The notes below the pieces were generated by a model. It did no database searches, was not told the DNA's origin, and worked only from the letters and a program-made list of their open reading frames with translations. A stretch of 20,339 nt of DNA from a virus, in IMG/VR virus record IMGVR_UViG_3300017753_002155, positions 1 through 20,339 of that record. One strand, given 5' to 3'. Each line of letters opens with the position of its first letter. Positions within the stretch are counted from its first letter, which is position 1. This document shows positions 1 through 6,603 of this stretch, one piece after another. A program made the translations under genes and the position numbers.

Positions 1-60
1 AAAAACAATTGGAATTACATAATGATTAAGTATGTACATTACAATGAAACTATGGTATAA
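1..60 (+). CDS. 3' end of an upstream gene (partial)
   Basis: Frame 1 is open from the window edge to a TAA at 58-60 and ends in the residues NETMV. The call rests mainly on analogy. The genes ending at 5334 and 9557 stop in the same way, with the codons GTG/ATG-GTA-TAA running into the TATAAT of an identical promoter. Nineteen codons are too few to suggest a function, and an open frame of this length could occur by chance. Confidence 0.4.
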   Translation, partial: KNNWNYIMIKYVHYNETMV

Positions 61-61
61 T
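33..61 (+). promoter_or_regulatory. Sigma-70-like promoter P1
   Basis: TGTACA at 33-38, a 17 bp spacer and TATAAT at 56-61, preceded by ACTATGG. It is the first of six copies of one promoter design in the window. The leader downstream (AAAATGGAAAAGGA, 67-80) recurs almost unchanged downstream of P5 and carries the ribosome binding site of the next gene. Confidence 0.8.
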
Positions 62-85
62 ATACAAAATGGAAAAGGATTGAAT

Positions 86-508
86 ATGTCTGAAAATTGG
101 GTACAAGATATTAATGATATGCACCGCAAGTTTGGAGTCCATGAATGGGTTAATGAACGCGTGCAGTTAGGTGATAAAGAAAAACTTGAAAAGTTCCTTG
201 AGTTTCGTCTTAAGTTTCTAGAAGAAGAACTTAATGAAACACGAGCCGCAGCTCTAATCGATAAGAATCCAGAAGAAATTGTTGATGGATTGATTGATCT
301 ATGTGTTGTTGCCATCGGTACGATGGATGCCTTTGGTATCGATGCACAAAAAGCTTGGGATGAAATACATAATGCAAACATGTCTAAAGAACCCGGTGTT
401 AAAGAATCCCGTCCCAACCCACTCGGCTTGCCAGATCTTATCAAGCCAGAAGGATGGAAAGGACCGAGCCACCGTGAGAACCATGGGTATCTCCGTCACG
501 CTGTTTAA
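86..508 (+). CDS. MazG-like nucleotide pyrophosphohydrolase
   Basis: A 140-residue all-alpha NTP pyrophosphohydrolase of the MazG/HisE type, expected to hydrolyse an NTP or dNTP to the monophosphate and PPi. The family metal-binding signature ExxE-(12)-ExxD is visible: E47/E48/E51 followed by E64 and D67, with D71 close by. The segment after it (WDEIHNANMSK, 91-101) is typical of phage members. ATG 86 is chosen over the in-frame ATG at 32 because it has AAGGA 7-11 bases upstream and the promoter P1 just before it, whereas ATG 32 lies inside the promoter. It is the first gene of a P1 unit. In T4, hydroxymethylcytosine DNA requires a dCTPase (gp56) of the same all-alpha superfamily, and no gp56 is seen here, so this gene is a candidate for that role (inference). 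The substrate cannot be read from the sequence. Confidence 0.8.
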   Translation: MSENWVQDINDMHRKFGVHEWVNERVQLGDKEKLEKFLEFRLKFLEEELNETRAAALIDKNPEEIVDGLIDLCVVAIGTMDAFGIDAQKAWDEIHNANMSKEPGVKESRPNPLGLPDLIKPEGWKGPSHRENHGYLRHAV

Positions 509-1412
509 AAGCGTATTCGATAATAAAACACACGAACGTATGGACTTCAAAAGTTTCCATTCGTTCGAAAGTGCTTTGTATCAATTGGCTGAACGTCCAT
601 TTGCATCGAAGAAAGATGCAGTCCTTATGTCTCCAGCAACATACCTGCCAGACACAACACGTGCTAATCGCAACGTAGTCGAATGGTCAGGTTGGTGTGC
701 TGTTGACGTTGATGATTTTGAATTTACTGGTAAACTAAAAGATGTACTTGCCGAAAGGTTTGAAAAGTATCATTACATTTGTTACAGCACAGCCAGTAGC
801 ACAAAGGATAATCCAAAGTTTAGGTTAGTCTTTCCTCTTACTGATTCTGTACCTGTTGACAGTATCAAACACTTTTGGTTTGCATTAAATAGTGAACTCG
901 GCGATCTTGCGGACAAGCAAACTAAAGATCTTAGTCGAATGTATTATGTTCCGGGTCAATATGCTAATGCCTATAACTTTATATTCAACCATATTGGTGA
1001 ATACATGGATCCTATTGCTCTTATGAAGAAGTGGCCTTATGCGGAAAAAGCAAACCTCAATAACTTCTTTGATCGATTGCCAGAAGAAATGCAAAAGCAA
1101 ATCATCGAACATCGTAAAGCAAAGCTCGATAATACAAACATAACTTGGACATCTTATCGCGATTGTCCATTCTTTCCTCGCCAACTTGAAGCTCAATATC
1201 GAGTCATAAATAAAACAGGTTGGTATCATAAAATGTATCAGATCATGGTGGCACTTGCTGGTAATGCTGTAAAGCGAAAGTATCCAATCACTGCCGCAGA
1301 AATATCTAAGTTATGTCGTGAATTTGATATGGAAACTGGCAATTGGTATGAGAACAGGCCAATGGATAAGGAGGCCGACCGTGCACTCGAATATGTCTAC
1401 AAGAACCTATGA
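483..1412 (+). CDS. Primase-polymerase (AEP)-like protein
   Basis: A 309-residue protein resembling archaeo-eukaryotic-type primase-polymerases of phages and plasmids. Visible elements are the acidic motif AVDVDD (73-78, hhhDhD type), a central STASSTKDNPKFRLVFPL stretch (102-119) that matches the S-x-S/H...RxRhhhPL strand of this family, and KDLSRMYYVPGQ (148-159), the third motif region where such enzymes have D-x-S-R-xxxhPG. The remainder (200-309) is probably a helical primase C-terminal domain. Start: the ATG at 483 overlaps the end of the preceding gene by 26 bases. The longer open frame reaching back to 294 lies wholly inside that gene and is rejected. With the UvsX and gp41 helicase genes downstream, a role in priming is likely. 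T4 gp61 primase is a DnaG/Toprim type, so this would be a different primase class. Family assignment is by motif reading only. Confidence 0.6.
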   Translation: MGISVTLFKSVFDNKTHERMDFKSFHSFESALYQLAERPFASKKDAVLMSPATYLPDTTRANRNVVEWSGWCAVDVDDFEFTGKLKDVLAERFEKYHYICYSTASSTKDNPKFRLVFPLTDSVPVDSIKHFWFALNSELGDLADKQTKDLSRMYYVPGQYANAYNFIFNHIGEYMDPIALMKKWPYAEKANLNNFFDRLPEEMQKQIIEHRKAKLDNTNITWTSYRDCPFFPRQLEAQYRVINKTGWYHKMYQIMVALAGNAVKRKYPITAAEISKLCREFDMETGNWYENRPMDKEADRALEYVYKNL

Positions 1413-1848
1413 TATTTTTAATATGGACATGAGCTTTAGCATTGATGAAATTCAAAGCAAAAGCGAATGGTCCGAAAGAGCCATGAATGAAGCAAAGCAA
1501 ATACACAGCAAAAAGTCAACAGCTCGTGGTAGAAACTTAAATGAGATCTATGAAGCTTGTCTATACGGCCACGCGGCAGAGCAATATCTAATTGAAACTG
1601 GATGGGAAGATGACACAAGAAAATATAAAGATGTCATTGATCCTCAAGGTGATCATGTTGAAATTAAAGTAACTGAACATATAGGTAACATACCATACGT
1701 ATTAGCAAGATGCCAAACGGCTAGACTTGAAACGTGGAGAAACTATCCAGACATTGTCTATATTTTTATTAATGATAGAAAATCTAAAGAATATTTTCAT
1801 GAAGGAACTTACGTATGGAATGAAAAAAAGTATGTACTTTTGCCATGA
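1393..1848 (+). CDS. PD-(D/E)xK nuclease-like protein
   Basis: 151 residues. The core resembles a restriction-endonuclease-fold nuclease: a helix with a conserved-type glutamate (GHAAEQYLIETG, E63), then DVIDPQGDHVEIKV (80-93) giving D80/D83...E90-x-K92, followed by strand and helix segments (PYVLARCQTA, PDIVYIFIND). The ATG at 1393 overlaps the upstream gene's end by 20 bases. ATG 1423 (MDMSF) is an alternative. Last gene of the P1 unit: its stop TGA lies 7 bases before the -10 box of P2, inside the promoter spacer. A role in DNA processing or host DNA degradation is possible, but the family is too divergent for a named function. Confidence 0.55.
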   Translation: MSTRTYDIFNMDMSFSIDEIQSKSEWSERAMNEAKQIHSKKSTARGRNLNEIYEACLYGHAAEQYLIETGWEDDTRKYKDVIDPQGDHVEIKVTEHIGNIPYVLARCQTARLETWRNYPDIVYIFINDRKSKEYFHEGTYVWNEKKYVLLP

Positions 1849-1861
1849 ACTATGGTATAAT
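1833..1861 (+). promoter_or_regulatory. Sigma-70-like promoter P2
   Basis: TGTACT at 1833-1838, 17 bp spacer, TATAAT at 1856-1861 within AACTATGGTATAAT. It overlaps the last codons and stop of the upstream gene. It reads into the DUF1599-to-UDG-like unit through a leader with ACAATGGAGTAAGG (1870-1883). Confidence 0.8.
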
Positions 1862-1883
1862 ATATCTAACAATGGAGTAAGGT

Positions 1884-2246
1884 ATGAAAGAATCTCTAAA
1901 ATTTCTTCAGCGCTGTGCTGAAATACAAGTCAAAAAATCTAACGATTATCAGAATCCTAATTCACGTGTAAAGCAGGCTGATTACTATCCACGTGGTTGT
2001 GCTACTCTACTCGATACAATGTATGCTAAAGTTCTTCGTATGCAGTCTGTACTCGAAGCTATGGAACATGATCCTAACTATGAACAAAACTTCGAATCAC
2101 TCGAAGATTCATGTGTTGATCTGGCCAACTATGCTTCTTTCTTTGCAGCATATATGAATCAAGGTATTGAAGGCCAAGATGGTACTCGTGATATGTTAAA
2201 CCGACCAGCAAAATTTGAGGTGACCCTTAATGAAACTGACGATTGA
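1884..2246 (+). CDS. DUF1599-type (Nmad1-like) nucleotide-metabolism protein
   Basis: 120 residues, helical. The pattern KKSNDYQNP (17-25), K49-xx-R52 and the acidic helix ESLEDSCVDLANYASFF (71-87) matches the DUF1599 family, found mainly in phages and described in comparative work as a nucleotide-modification-associated domain. The acidic helix layout recalls the all-alpha NTP pyrophosphatases, so a dNTP-related hydrolase is the natural guess, not shown here. First gene after P2. GTAAGG directly precedes the ATG, an unusually tight ribosome site. Its 3' end overlaps the next gene by 17 bases. Confidence 0.65.
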   Translation: MKESLKFLQRCAEIQVKKSNDYQNPNSRVKQADYYPRGCATLLDTMYAKVLRMQSVLEAMEHDPNYEQNFESLEDSCVDLANYASFFAAYMNQGIEGQDGTRDMLNRPAKFEVTLNETDD

Positions 2247-2556
2247 TGATATTGGTGGTGAAGTCGTAAAAGAAGACGATCGCTACGTAGTTAAAGATAA
2301 CAAACTACTCAATAATCTTGTAGTTAGCAGCACTAAACTAGAACCAACTAAAAGTACTTCAGGTCATAGCCATGCTGGCCAAGAAGAAGTTTATTATTTT
2401 GTCAAAGGTTCTGGTCGTATGGAACTGGACGATAAAAAAATTAATGTTAAAGTCGGTGATGTAGTTCTTATTGAAGATGGTGTATTCCATCGCGTACATG
2501 CGGGCCCGTTTGGTTGTTACTTTGTTTGTGTATTTGATGGACGGAGAACACATTGA
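2230..2556 (+). CDS. Single-domain cupin
   Basis: 108 residues forming one cupin barrel. Motif 1 is complete: GHSHAGQEEVYYFVKG (45-60) supplies metal ligands H46, H48 and E53. Motif 2 is GDVVLIEDGVFHRVHAG (76-92) with H87, although the usual proline is replaced. Small cupins include hexose-phosphate isomerases (type II mannose-6-phosphate or archaeal glucose-6-phosphate isomerases), sugar epimerases and dioxygenases. The next two genes are a phosphomannomutase and a nucleotidyltransferase, so a sugar-phosphate isomerase role is plausible (inference). Translation is coupled on both sides: it starts 17 bases inside the previous gene behind GAGGTGA, and its stop overlaps the TTG start of the next gene. 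Confidence 0.7.
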   Translation: MKLTIDDIGGEVVKEDDRYVVKDNKLLNNLVVSSTKLEPTKSTSGHSHAGQEEVYYFVKGSGRMELDDKKINVKVGDVVLIEDGVFHRVHAGPFGCYFVCVFDGRRTH

Positions 2557-3236
2557 AACAATACATATTCGATGTAGATGGTACGCTTACTCCTAGTCGT
2601 GGTCGAATGGACTATGAATTCAAATCATGGTTCAATACTTTTTGTCTAACTAACAATGTTTATTTAGTAACTGGTAGTGATCGCGATAAGACGTATGAAC
2701 AAATTGGCGAAACATTTAATATCGTAAAGCGCGTATATAATTGTTCTGGTAGTGAAGTATGGGAAAGAAACGAATGCATATATAGATCACCATGGAAACC
2801 AGAACAAGAGTTACTCGACACTTTGAATAAAGTTCTAAATGAAAATCATTACGCAGGTAAAACAGGAAACCATATTGAAGTTAGAACCGGCTTAGTAAAT
2901 TTTAGTATTGTTGGAAGAAATGCTACAGTTGATCAAAGAAAAATATATGTAGAATGGGACAACAACGTAAATGATAGAAAGTATATCGCCGAAGAACTAT
3001 CATGCCAATATAGTGACTATGAGTTTAAGATAGCCGGAGAAACAGGAATTGATATTACGCCTCTCGGTAGCACTAAAGCTCAGATCTTAAAAGACTTCGA
3101 TGATAACGACGAGATTTATTTCTATGGTGACAAATGCAAGCCAGGCGGTAATGACTATGAAATATATAATGCAGTCACAAATGGATATGAAGTTGATAAT
3201 TGGGAGCATACATGGAATCTACTAAAAAAATTATAG
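2553..3236 (+). CDS. Eukaryotic-type phosphomannomutase (HAD superfamily)
   Basis: 227 residues of the HAD-IIB phosphomannomutase family (PMM1/PMM2 type), interconverting mannose-6-P and mannose-1-P; some relatives also act on glucose phosphates. HAD motif I FDVDGTLTPSR (6-16) carries the nucleophile D7 and D9. NFSIVGRNAT (116-125) and GETGIDITPLGSTKAQIL (162-179) match the cap and core of PMM. The last motif YGDKCKPGGNDYEIY (191-205) is highly characteristic. Start codon is TTG in a TTGA overlap with the cupin stop, preceded by ACGGAGA; the next in-frame ATG would remove motif I, so TTG is required. Most bacteria use an unrelated phosphohexomutase, so this gene type is notable in a phage. 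Confidence 0.85.
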   Translation: MKQYIFDVDGTLTPSRGRMDYEFKSWFNTFCLTNNVYLVTGSDRDKTYEQIGETFNIVKRVYNCSGSEVWERNECIYRSPWKPEQELLDTLNKVLNENHYAGKTGNHIEVRTGLVNFSIVGRNATVDQRKIYVEWDNNVNDRKYIAEELSCQYSDYEFKIAGETGIDITPLGSTKAQILKDFDDNDEIYFYGDKCKPGGNDYEIYNAVTNGYEVDNWEHTWNLLKKL

Positions 3237-3643
3237 GCTTTACTGCATCTACATTTGATCTATTACATGCTGGTCATATAATGATGTTGAGAGAAGCAAA
3301 AGCACAATGTGATTATCTAATCTGTGCCTTACAGGTAGATCCAACACTCGATCGTGCTGAAAAGAATTCACCGGTACAAAGTATTGTAGAAAGACAAGCA
3401 CAACTTGCTGCAATAAAATATGTCGATGAAGTCATTATTTATTGTACAGAAGCCGATTTACTTGATATAATAAACATGTACCCGATTAATGTTCGTATAC
3501 TTGGAGAAGAATACAGACAGAAAGATTTTACTGGTAAAGATGAATGTCGTAATCGTGGCATTGAACTTTACTTTAACAAGCGAGATCACAGGTTTTCTAC
3601 TAGTGATTTAAGAAAGAGAGTATCAAATGCAAATGGGAGTTAA
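3212..3643 (+). CDS. TagD/RfaE-type nucleotidyltransferase
   Basis: 143 residues, the whole length of a small cytidylyltransferase-like enzyme such as glycerol-3-phosphate cytidylyltransferase or the ADP-heptose synthase domain. GFTASTFDLLHAGHIMML (9-26) holds the HxGH nucleotide-binding motif (H19, H22). RFSTSDLRKR (127-136) is the family's ISTTxLR-type motif near the C-terminus. It would couple a phosphorylated sugar or polyol to CMP, AMP or another nucleotide. ATG 3212 is chosen, with TGGGAG 6 bases upstream, over a TTG at 3200. It overlaps the phosphomannomutase end by 25 bases and the next gene by 17. Substrate and nucleotide specificity cannot be read from the sequence. Confidence 0.75.
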   Translation: MESTKKIIGFTASTFDLLHAGHIMMLREAKAQCDYLICALQVDPTLDRAEKNSPVQSIVERQAQLAAIKYVDEVIIYCTEADLLDIINMYPINVRILGEEYRQKDFTGKDECRNRGIELYFNKRDHRFSTSDLRKRVSNANGS

Positions 3644-4301
3644 GGATGTCCGAGAACATTTTATTGGAGAACTTGAAAGCAAAGCCTTCACCGTCGACAA
3701 AACTGGACAAAACACAATTGAGTTGCTTGGCGCTTCATTTATTGCAGACGAGCCAGCAATCTTCGGAGTTCCAAACGACGAATACATCACCGCTGAATTG
3801 GATTGGTACCTTTCTGGTAGTACTAATATTAATGACATTTATCGGTGGCCTCAGTATCCTCCTGATAAACAACCCCCAGCTGCTTGGCAATTTGCTGCAA
3901 ATGAGCGTGGTGAGATAAATTCTAATTACGGTCGTCTTATTTTCAGTGATATATATTATAGACAGTACGACAATGTTCTTACACAGTTGTTAGAAAATCC
4001 TGACTCTCGTAGAGCGTCAATGGTCTACCAAAGACCATCAATATGGGTAGAGTATACTGAAAATGGCAAAGGCGATTTTATCTGTACTAATGCTGTTACT
4101 TATTACATTCGCAATGGTGAATTGCAGTGTGTCGTTCAGATGCGATCAAACGATGTCGTGTTCGGATATAAGAATGACTATGCTTGGCAGCTTTATGTTC
4201 TAGAAACTCTCGCTAAAGATCTTGGTGTAGAGCCAGGGTTTATGATCTGGCAAGTACAAAACTTACATGTCTATGAAAGGCATTTCGATCTTGTTAAATA
4301 A
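3627..4301 (+). CDS. 42: dCMP hydroxymethylase (T4 gp42-like)
   Basis: 224 residues, thymidylate-synthase family, with the specific signature of T4 gp42, which converts dCMP to 5-hydroxymethyl-dCMP using methylene-THF. Long stretches agree with T4 gp42 as I recall it: VDKTGQNTIELLGASFIADEP (read in two parts, 23-32 and 33-43), GEINSNYG (95-102), NPDSRRASMVYQRPS (124-138), DFICTNAV (150-157) with catalytic C153, and MRSNDVVFGYKNDYAWQ (172-188). The aspartate D184 replaces the asparagine used by thymidylate synthases to recognise dUMP and corresponds to the residue giving T4 gp42 its preference for dCMP. ATG 3627 follows AGAGAG; ATG 3633 is an alternative. It overlaps both neighbours, consistent with a tightly coupled operon. 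Its presence implies 5-hydroxymethylcytosine in the phage DNA. Confidence 0.93.
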   Translation: MQMGVKDVREHFIGELESKAFTVDKTGQNTIELLGASFIADEPAIFGVPNDEYITAELDWYLSGSTNINDIYRWPQYPPDKQPPAAWQFAANERGEINSNYGRLIFSDIYYRQYDNVLTQLLENPDSRRASMVYQRPSIWVEYTENGKGDFICTNAVTYYIRNGELQCVVQMRSNDVVFGYKNDYAWQLYVLETLAKDLGVEPGFMIWQVQNLHVYERHFDLVK

Positions 4302-4752
4302 GTGGGACATGCGTTATCTACAGCTCGCTGAGGAAGTGGCTGGTTGGTCTAAAGATCCATCCACTAAAATTGGTGCAATTGCTGTAGGTGCTAAAGGTCA
4401 AGTCTTATCGCAAGGTTATAACGGTTTTCCGCGTGGAATTGATGACCACATAGATCTATATAAAGATCGTGAAACAAAATATAAGTATGTCGTCCATGCA
4501 GAAATGAACGTCATATATAATGCTACATATCATGGCATATGTCTTGAAGGTAGTACTTTATATGTCACAGGGTTACCCGTTTGTTCTGATTGTGCAAAGG
4601 GTATTATTCAAGTCGGCATCTCGAGAGTAGTTATGAAAGAACATTTAACACCACAAAAGTGGGTAGACTCATGGAAGACTACATCTCAGATGTTTGATCA
4701 AGTCAATATTAAATGGGAGTTTATCAATGTCAGCAACACAGGAATGGCTTAG
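4267..4752 (+). CDS. dCMP deaminase
   Basis: Zinc-dependent deoxycytidylate deaminase, dCMP to dUMP, feeding dTMP synthesis. The zinc/catalytic motifs are HAEMN (77-81, H77 ligand and E79 proton shuttle) and PVCSDC (104-109, C106 and C109). The N-terminal KWDMRYLQLAEEVAGWSKDPSTK segment (read from 12 on) and NGFPRG (52-57) are typical of dCMP deaminases. Start is uncertain: ATG 4267 or 4273 lies inside the gp42 gene, TTG 4291 would begin just before the conserved KWD, and ATG 4309 would remove it. The upstream choice is kept because homologues normally include KWD. Together with ThyX at 12713 it forms a dCMP to dUMP to dTMP route, and it shares its substrate with the neighbouring hydroxymethylase. 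Confidence 0.87.
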   Translation: MSMKGISILLNKWDMRYLQLAEEVAGWSKDPSTKIGAIAVGAKGQVLSQGYNGFPRGIDDHIDLYKDRETKYKYVVHAEMNVIYNATYHGICLEGSTLYVTGLPVCSDCAKGIIQVGISRVVMKEHLTPQKWVDSWKTTSQMFDQVNIKWEFINVSNTGMA

Positions 4753-4957
4753 AAAAAAATTTCAAGAAGAAGCCAGAACAGCCAGAACTACAGGTGATCT
4801 TTATAACGAATATAGCAATTCAAGATTGACTAAGGAAGTAGAAGATCTTAAAGAAAGGTTAAAAAAGGTAGAAACTGACATGGCATATACACAGAAGATT
4901 AGATTTGCTCAAAGTCCTGAAGAGCAAAGAATAAATGACATAAGGAATATAGATTGA
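4727..4957 (+). CDS. Small helical hypothetical protein
   Basis: 76 residues, strongly charged and predicted to be largely alpha-helical. The middle part (about 30-58: SRLTKEVEDLKERLKKVETD) has heptad-like spacing of L/V and alternating K/E, so a short coiled coil is likely. No recognised family. ATG 4727 has GGGAG 8 bases upstream and overlaps the deaminase end by 26 bases. Its stop TGA is shared with the TTG start of the next gene. The conserved coupling suggests a real gene, but no function is offered. Confidence 0.6.
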   Translation: MSATQEWLRKKFQEEARTARTTGDLYNEYSNSRLTKEVEDLKERLKKVETDMAYTQKIRFAQSPEEQRINDIRNID

Positions 4958-5334
4958 TTCTAGTTATTGGACATAGCCCTTCTTCGAAAGAATACTGTCC
5001 GAGGAAGGGCAATCCATCTATCAACCGTCTTAACAGGTGGCTCGATGCATGTGGTGTGGAGATATACAGCTTCAGCAATGCGTGTGCACACCACGCCCCA
5101 TCTCTTAAAAAGGGTAAGGTTGATGAAACATATATAAAAGAAATAACAAAGTCTTATAATAAAATACTAACATTAGGAAAAGAAGTTTCTAATTATTTCA
5201 CTAAAATGGGTATCGAGCATTACGCACTCCCACACCCATCTCCGCTTAACCGGCAGTTTAATGATAAAGCGTATGAACCAAAAGTCATAAATAACTTAAA
5301 TAACTATTTACAAATAGACTCAACTGTGGTATAA
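4954..5334 (+). CDS. Uracil-DNA-glycosylase-fold protein
   Basis: 126 residues resembling the uracil-DNA glycosylase superfamily. The N-terminal loop after the first strand reads VIGHSPSSKEY (4-14), in the place of the catalytic water-binding motif. NRWLDACGV (27-35) and FSNACAH (40-46) fit the following helix and strand, LTLGKEVSNYF (72-82) the fourth strand and helix, and LPHPSPLNRQF (92-102) is the HPSPLN minor-groove loop of UDGs. It starts with TTG in a TTGA overlap with the previous stop. Its own stop TAA lies inside the -10 box of P3. Whether it excises a base is unknown; the absence of an obvious catalytic acid in the first motif leaves a binding or base-transfer role open. Confidence 0.55.
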   Translation: MILVIGHSPSSKEYCPRKGNPSINRLNRWLDACGVEIYSFSNACAHHAPSLKKGKVDETYIKEITKSYNKILTLGKEVSNYFTKMGIEHYALPHPSPLNRQFNDKAYEPKVINNLNNYLQIDSTVV

Positions 5335-5335
5335 T
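5307..5335 (+). promoter_or_regulatory. Sigma-70-like promoter P3
   Basis: TTTACA at 5307-5312, 17 bp, TATAAT at 5330-5335 within AACTGTGGTATAAT. The TAA stop of the upstream gene (5332-5334) is part of the -10 box. It is followed by a leader ACAATTGAGTAAGGAG (5342-5357) very similar to that of P2. Confidence 0.8.
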
Positions 5336-5363
5336 ATACCTACAATTGAGTAAGGAGCTAAAT

Positions 5364-6602
5364 ATGAAGACTATAATCTTACTCGGTCGTGGTACCGAGG
5401 GTTGCGGTGTTACACAGTGTGCTATTCAAATGCAAAAAGTTCTCAACGCAACAATACTTTCCGCAAATGACAAGAAGTGGGGTAGAGCTAAAGGCCTCGA
5501 AATAGAACAGACAGAAATGAATGTTGGCCAACACTGGGAAGAAATGGCAACAATCATTAACCAATACGATCTTTGCATTGTGTATTCTGTTCCGTCAAAA
5601 TCTCATCCACAGGATTGTCAAGATAATTTCTTAAAACTTCTCGATAATATTAAAATACGTAAAGCGTTTATAAACGTAGATCATAAGGCTGCGTCCATTG
5701 CACGTAATGCTAACCTACCCGAGGTCTGTAAAAAGATGGATGTGATTATGACTCATAGTCTTGAGAATGACTTCTCTCGATTTATGAAGAAAAATAAGAT
5801 CATGGTGACACTCAAGAAAATGTCACTTGGTTTTGACTATGACGGACACAGAGAAAAATACTGGAAGCCAATTGAAGAACAACAGCATGAAATGGTACGT
5901 TGGATTGGCCGCACAGCAATGTGGAAAGGTCCGGCTCTTATGATTGATTGCCATCAGGATGCGCTAATGGATGCTGGCTTTATCACAATACTCGAAGGAT
6001 TAGAAGCATCAATACAATATCCACTCGTATTATATCGTGACAATAAAGAAGATAATCCAAAGGATCGTCGTAAGGTAGTAAATTATTTCAGGCCTGAGAA
6101 GCAGCACGGCGAAACAGGAAAGTTTAAGGATGAAATGCATGGTACCGAACAAGTAAACGAAGGTGCCTATCTCTATCCACAGTATATCAACCATGATTGT
6201 ATGCAGCGCATGGCGTTGTCTGCATTTGGTTCTGATTTGTATCACCTTAAAGCAGAAACCTATGGAAACAATATTGAGAATTGCCATGCAGAAATAATTG
6301 CATGTGGTTCTATTCCAATATTTCATAAACACTTCTGTGATAATGTCATACATAAACTACAGGATAAACCGGTGAGCCTATGTAAAGACACTGGTACAAT
6401 TGGTCTCGACTATACTAACTTTACAGAATGTCGAGATACTATGATCAAACTAAAAAATGATCCATCTATGAGAGATGATTGGCGTGAAATGGCATTTGAA
6501 TTTTGGAAGCAACATTCAGACGGTAAAGAAGTTGTTAACGAAATTGTAGAACTTGCCACAAGCGACGAACACCAACCACAAGGACTAGAGGAATTTTTCT
6601 AA
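5364..6602 (+). CDS. agt: DNA alpha-glucosyltransferase-like glycosyltransferase
   Basis: 412 residues, close to the 400 of T4 AGT, the enzyme that glucosylates 5-hydroxymethylcytosine in DNA from UDP-glucose. Agreement is visible along the chain: GRGTEGCGVT (8-17, T4 has ARGLEGCGVT), SVPSKSHPQDC (75-85), LLDNIK (92-97), VDHKAASIARN (105-115), RWIGRTAMWKG (179-189), ILEGLE (209-214) and AEIIACGSIPIF (309-320), the donor-binding E-x-xACGxIPxF segment. TAAGGAG at 5351 decides ATG 5364 over an upstream in-frame TTG. First gene of the P3 unit, followed directly by two UDP-uronate pathway genes. Acceptor DNA-hmC is well supported by the gp42 homologue nearby; the sugar donor may not be UDP-glucose (inference from neighbours). 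Confidence 0.88.
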   Translation: MKTIILLGRGTEGCGVTQCAIQMQKVLNATILSANDKKWGRAKGLEIEQTEMNVGQHWEEMATIINQYDLCIVYSVPSKSHPQDCQDNFLKLLDNIKIRKAFINVDHKAASIARNANLPEVCKKMDVIMTHSLENDFSRFMKKNKIMVTLKKMSLGFDYDGHREKYWKPIEEQQHEMVRWIGRTAMWKGPALMIDCHQDALMDAGFITILEGLEASIQYPLVLYRDNKEDNPKDRRKVVNYFRPEKQHGETGKFKDEMHGTEQVNEGAYLYPQYINHDCMQRMALSAFGSDLYHLKAETYGNNIENCHAEIIACGSIPIFHKHFCDNVIHKLQDKPVSLCKDTGTIGLDYTNFTECRDTMIKLKNDPSMRDDWREMAFEFWKQHSDGKEVVNEIVELATSDEHQPQGLEEFF

Positions 6603-6603
6603 A

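Noticed and set aside
294-482. N-terminal extension of the primase-like reading frame back to 294
   Set aside because: This part lies entirely inside the MazG-like gene in another frame, and the residues look like out-of-frame translation. ATG 483 begins a sensible protein.
885-1229. Minus-strand open frame of 114 codons opposite the primase-like gene
   Set aside because: Opposite strand of a well-supported gene, with no start signals. Composition (many C, H, I, F) is typical of antisense frames.
3646-3918. Open frame with a hydrophobic segment inside the dCMP hydroxymethylase gene
   Set aside because: It is a shadow of gp42, whose frame is conserved throughout. It has no separate ribosome site of note.
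3627-4301. Reading this gene as an ordinary thymidylate synthase ThyA
   Set aside because: The Asp in KNDYAWQ and the long agreement with T4 gp42 favour dCMP hydroxymethylase. dTMP synthesis is covered by ThyX.
6030-6353. Minus-strand open frame of 107 codons opposite the glycosyltransferase
   Set aside because: The + strand gene matches T4 AGT along its length. The antisense frame has no ribosome site and no partner.
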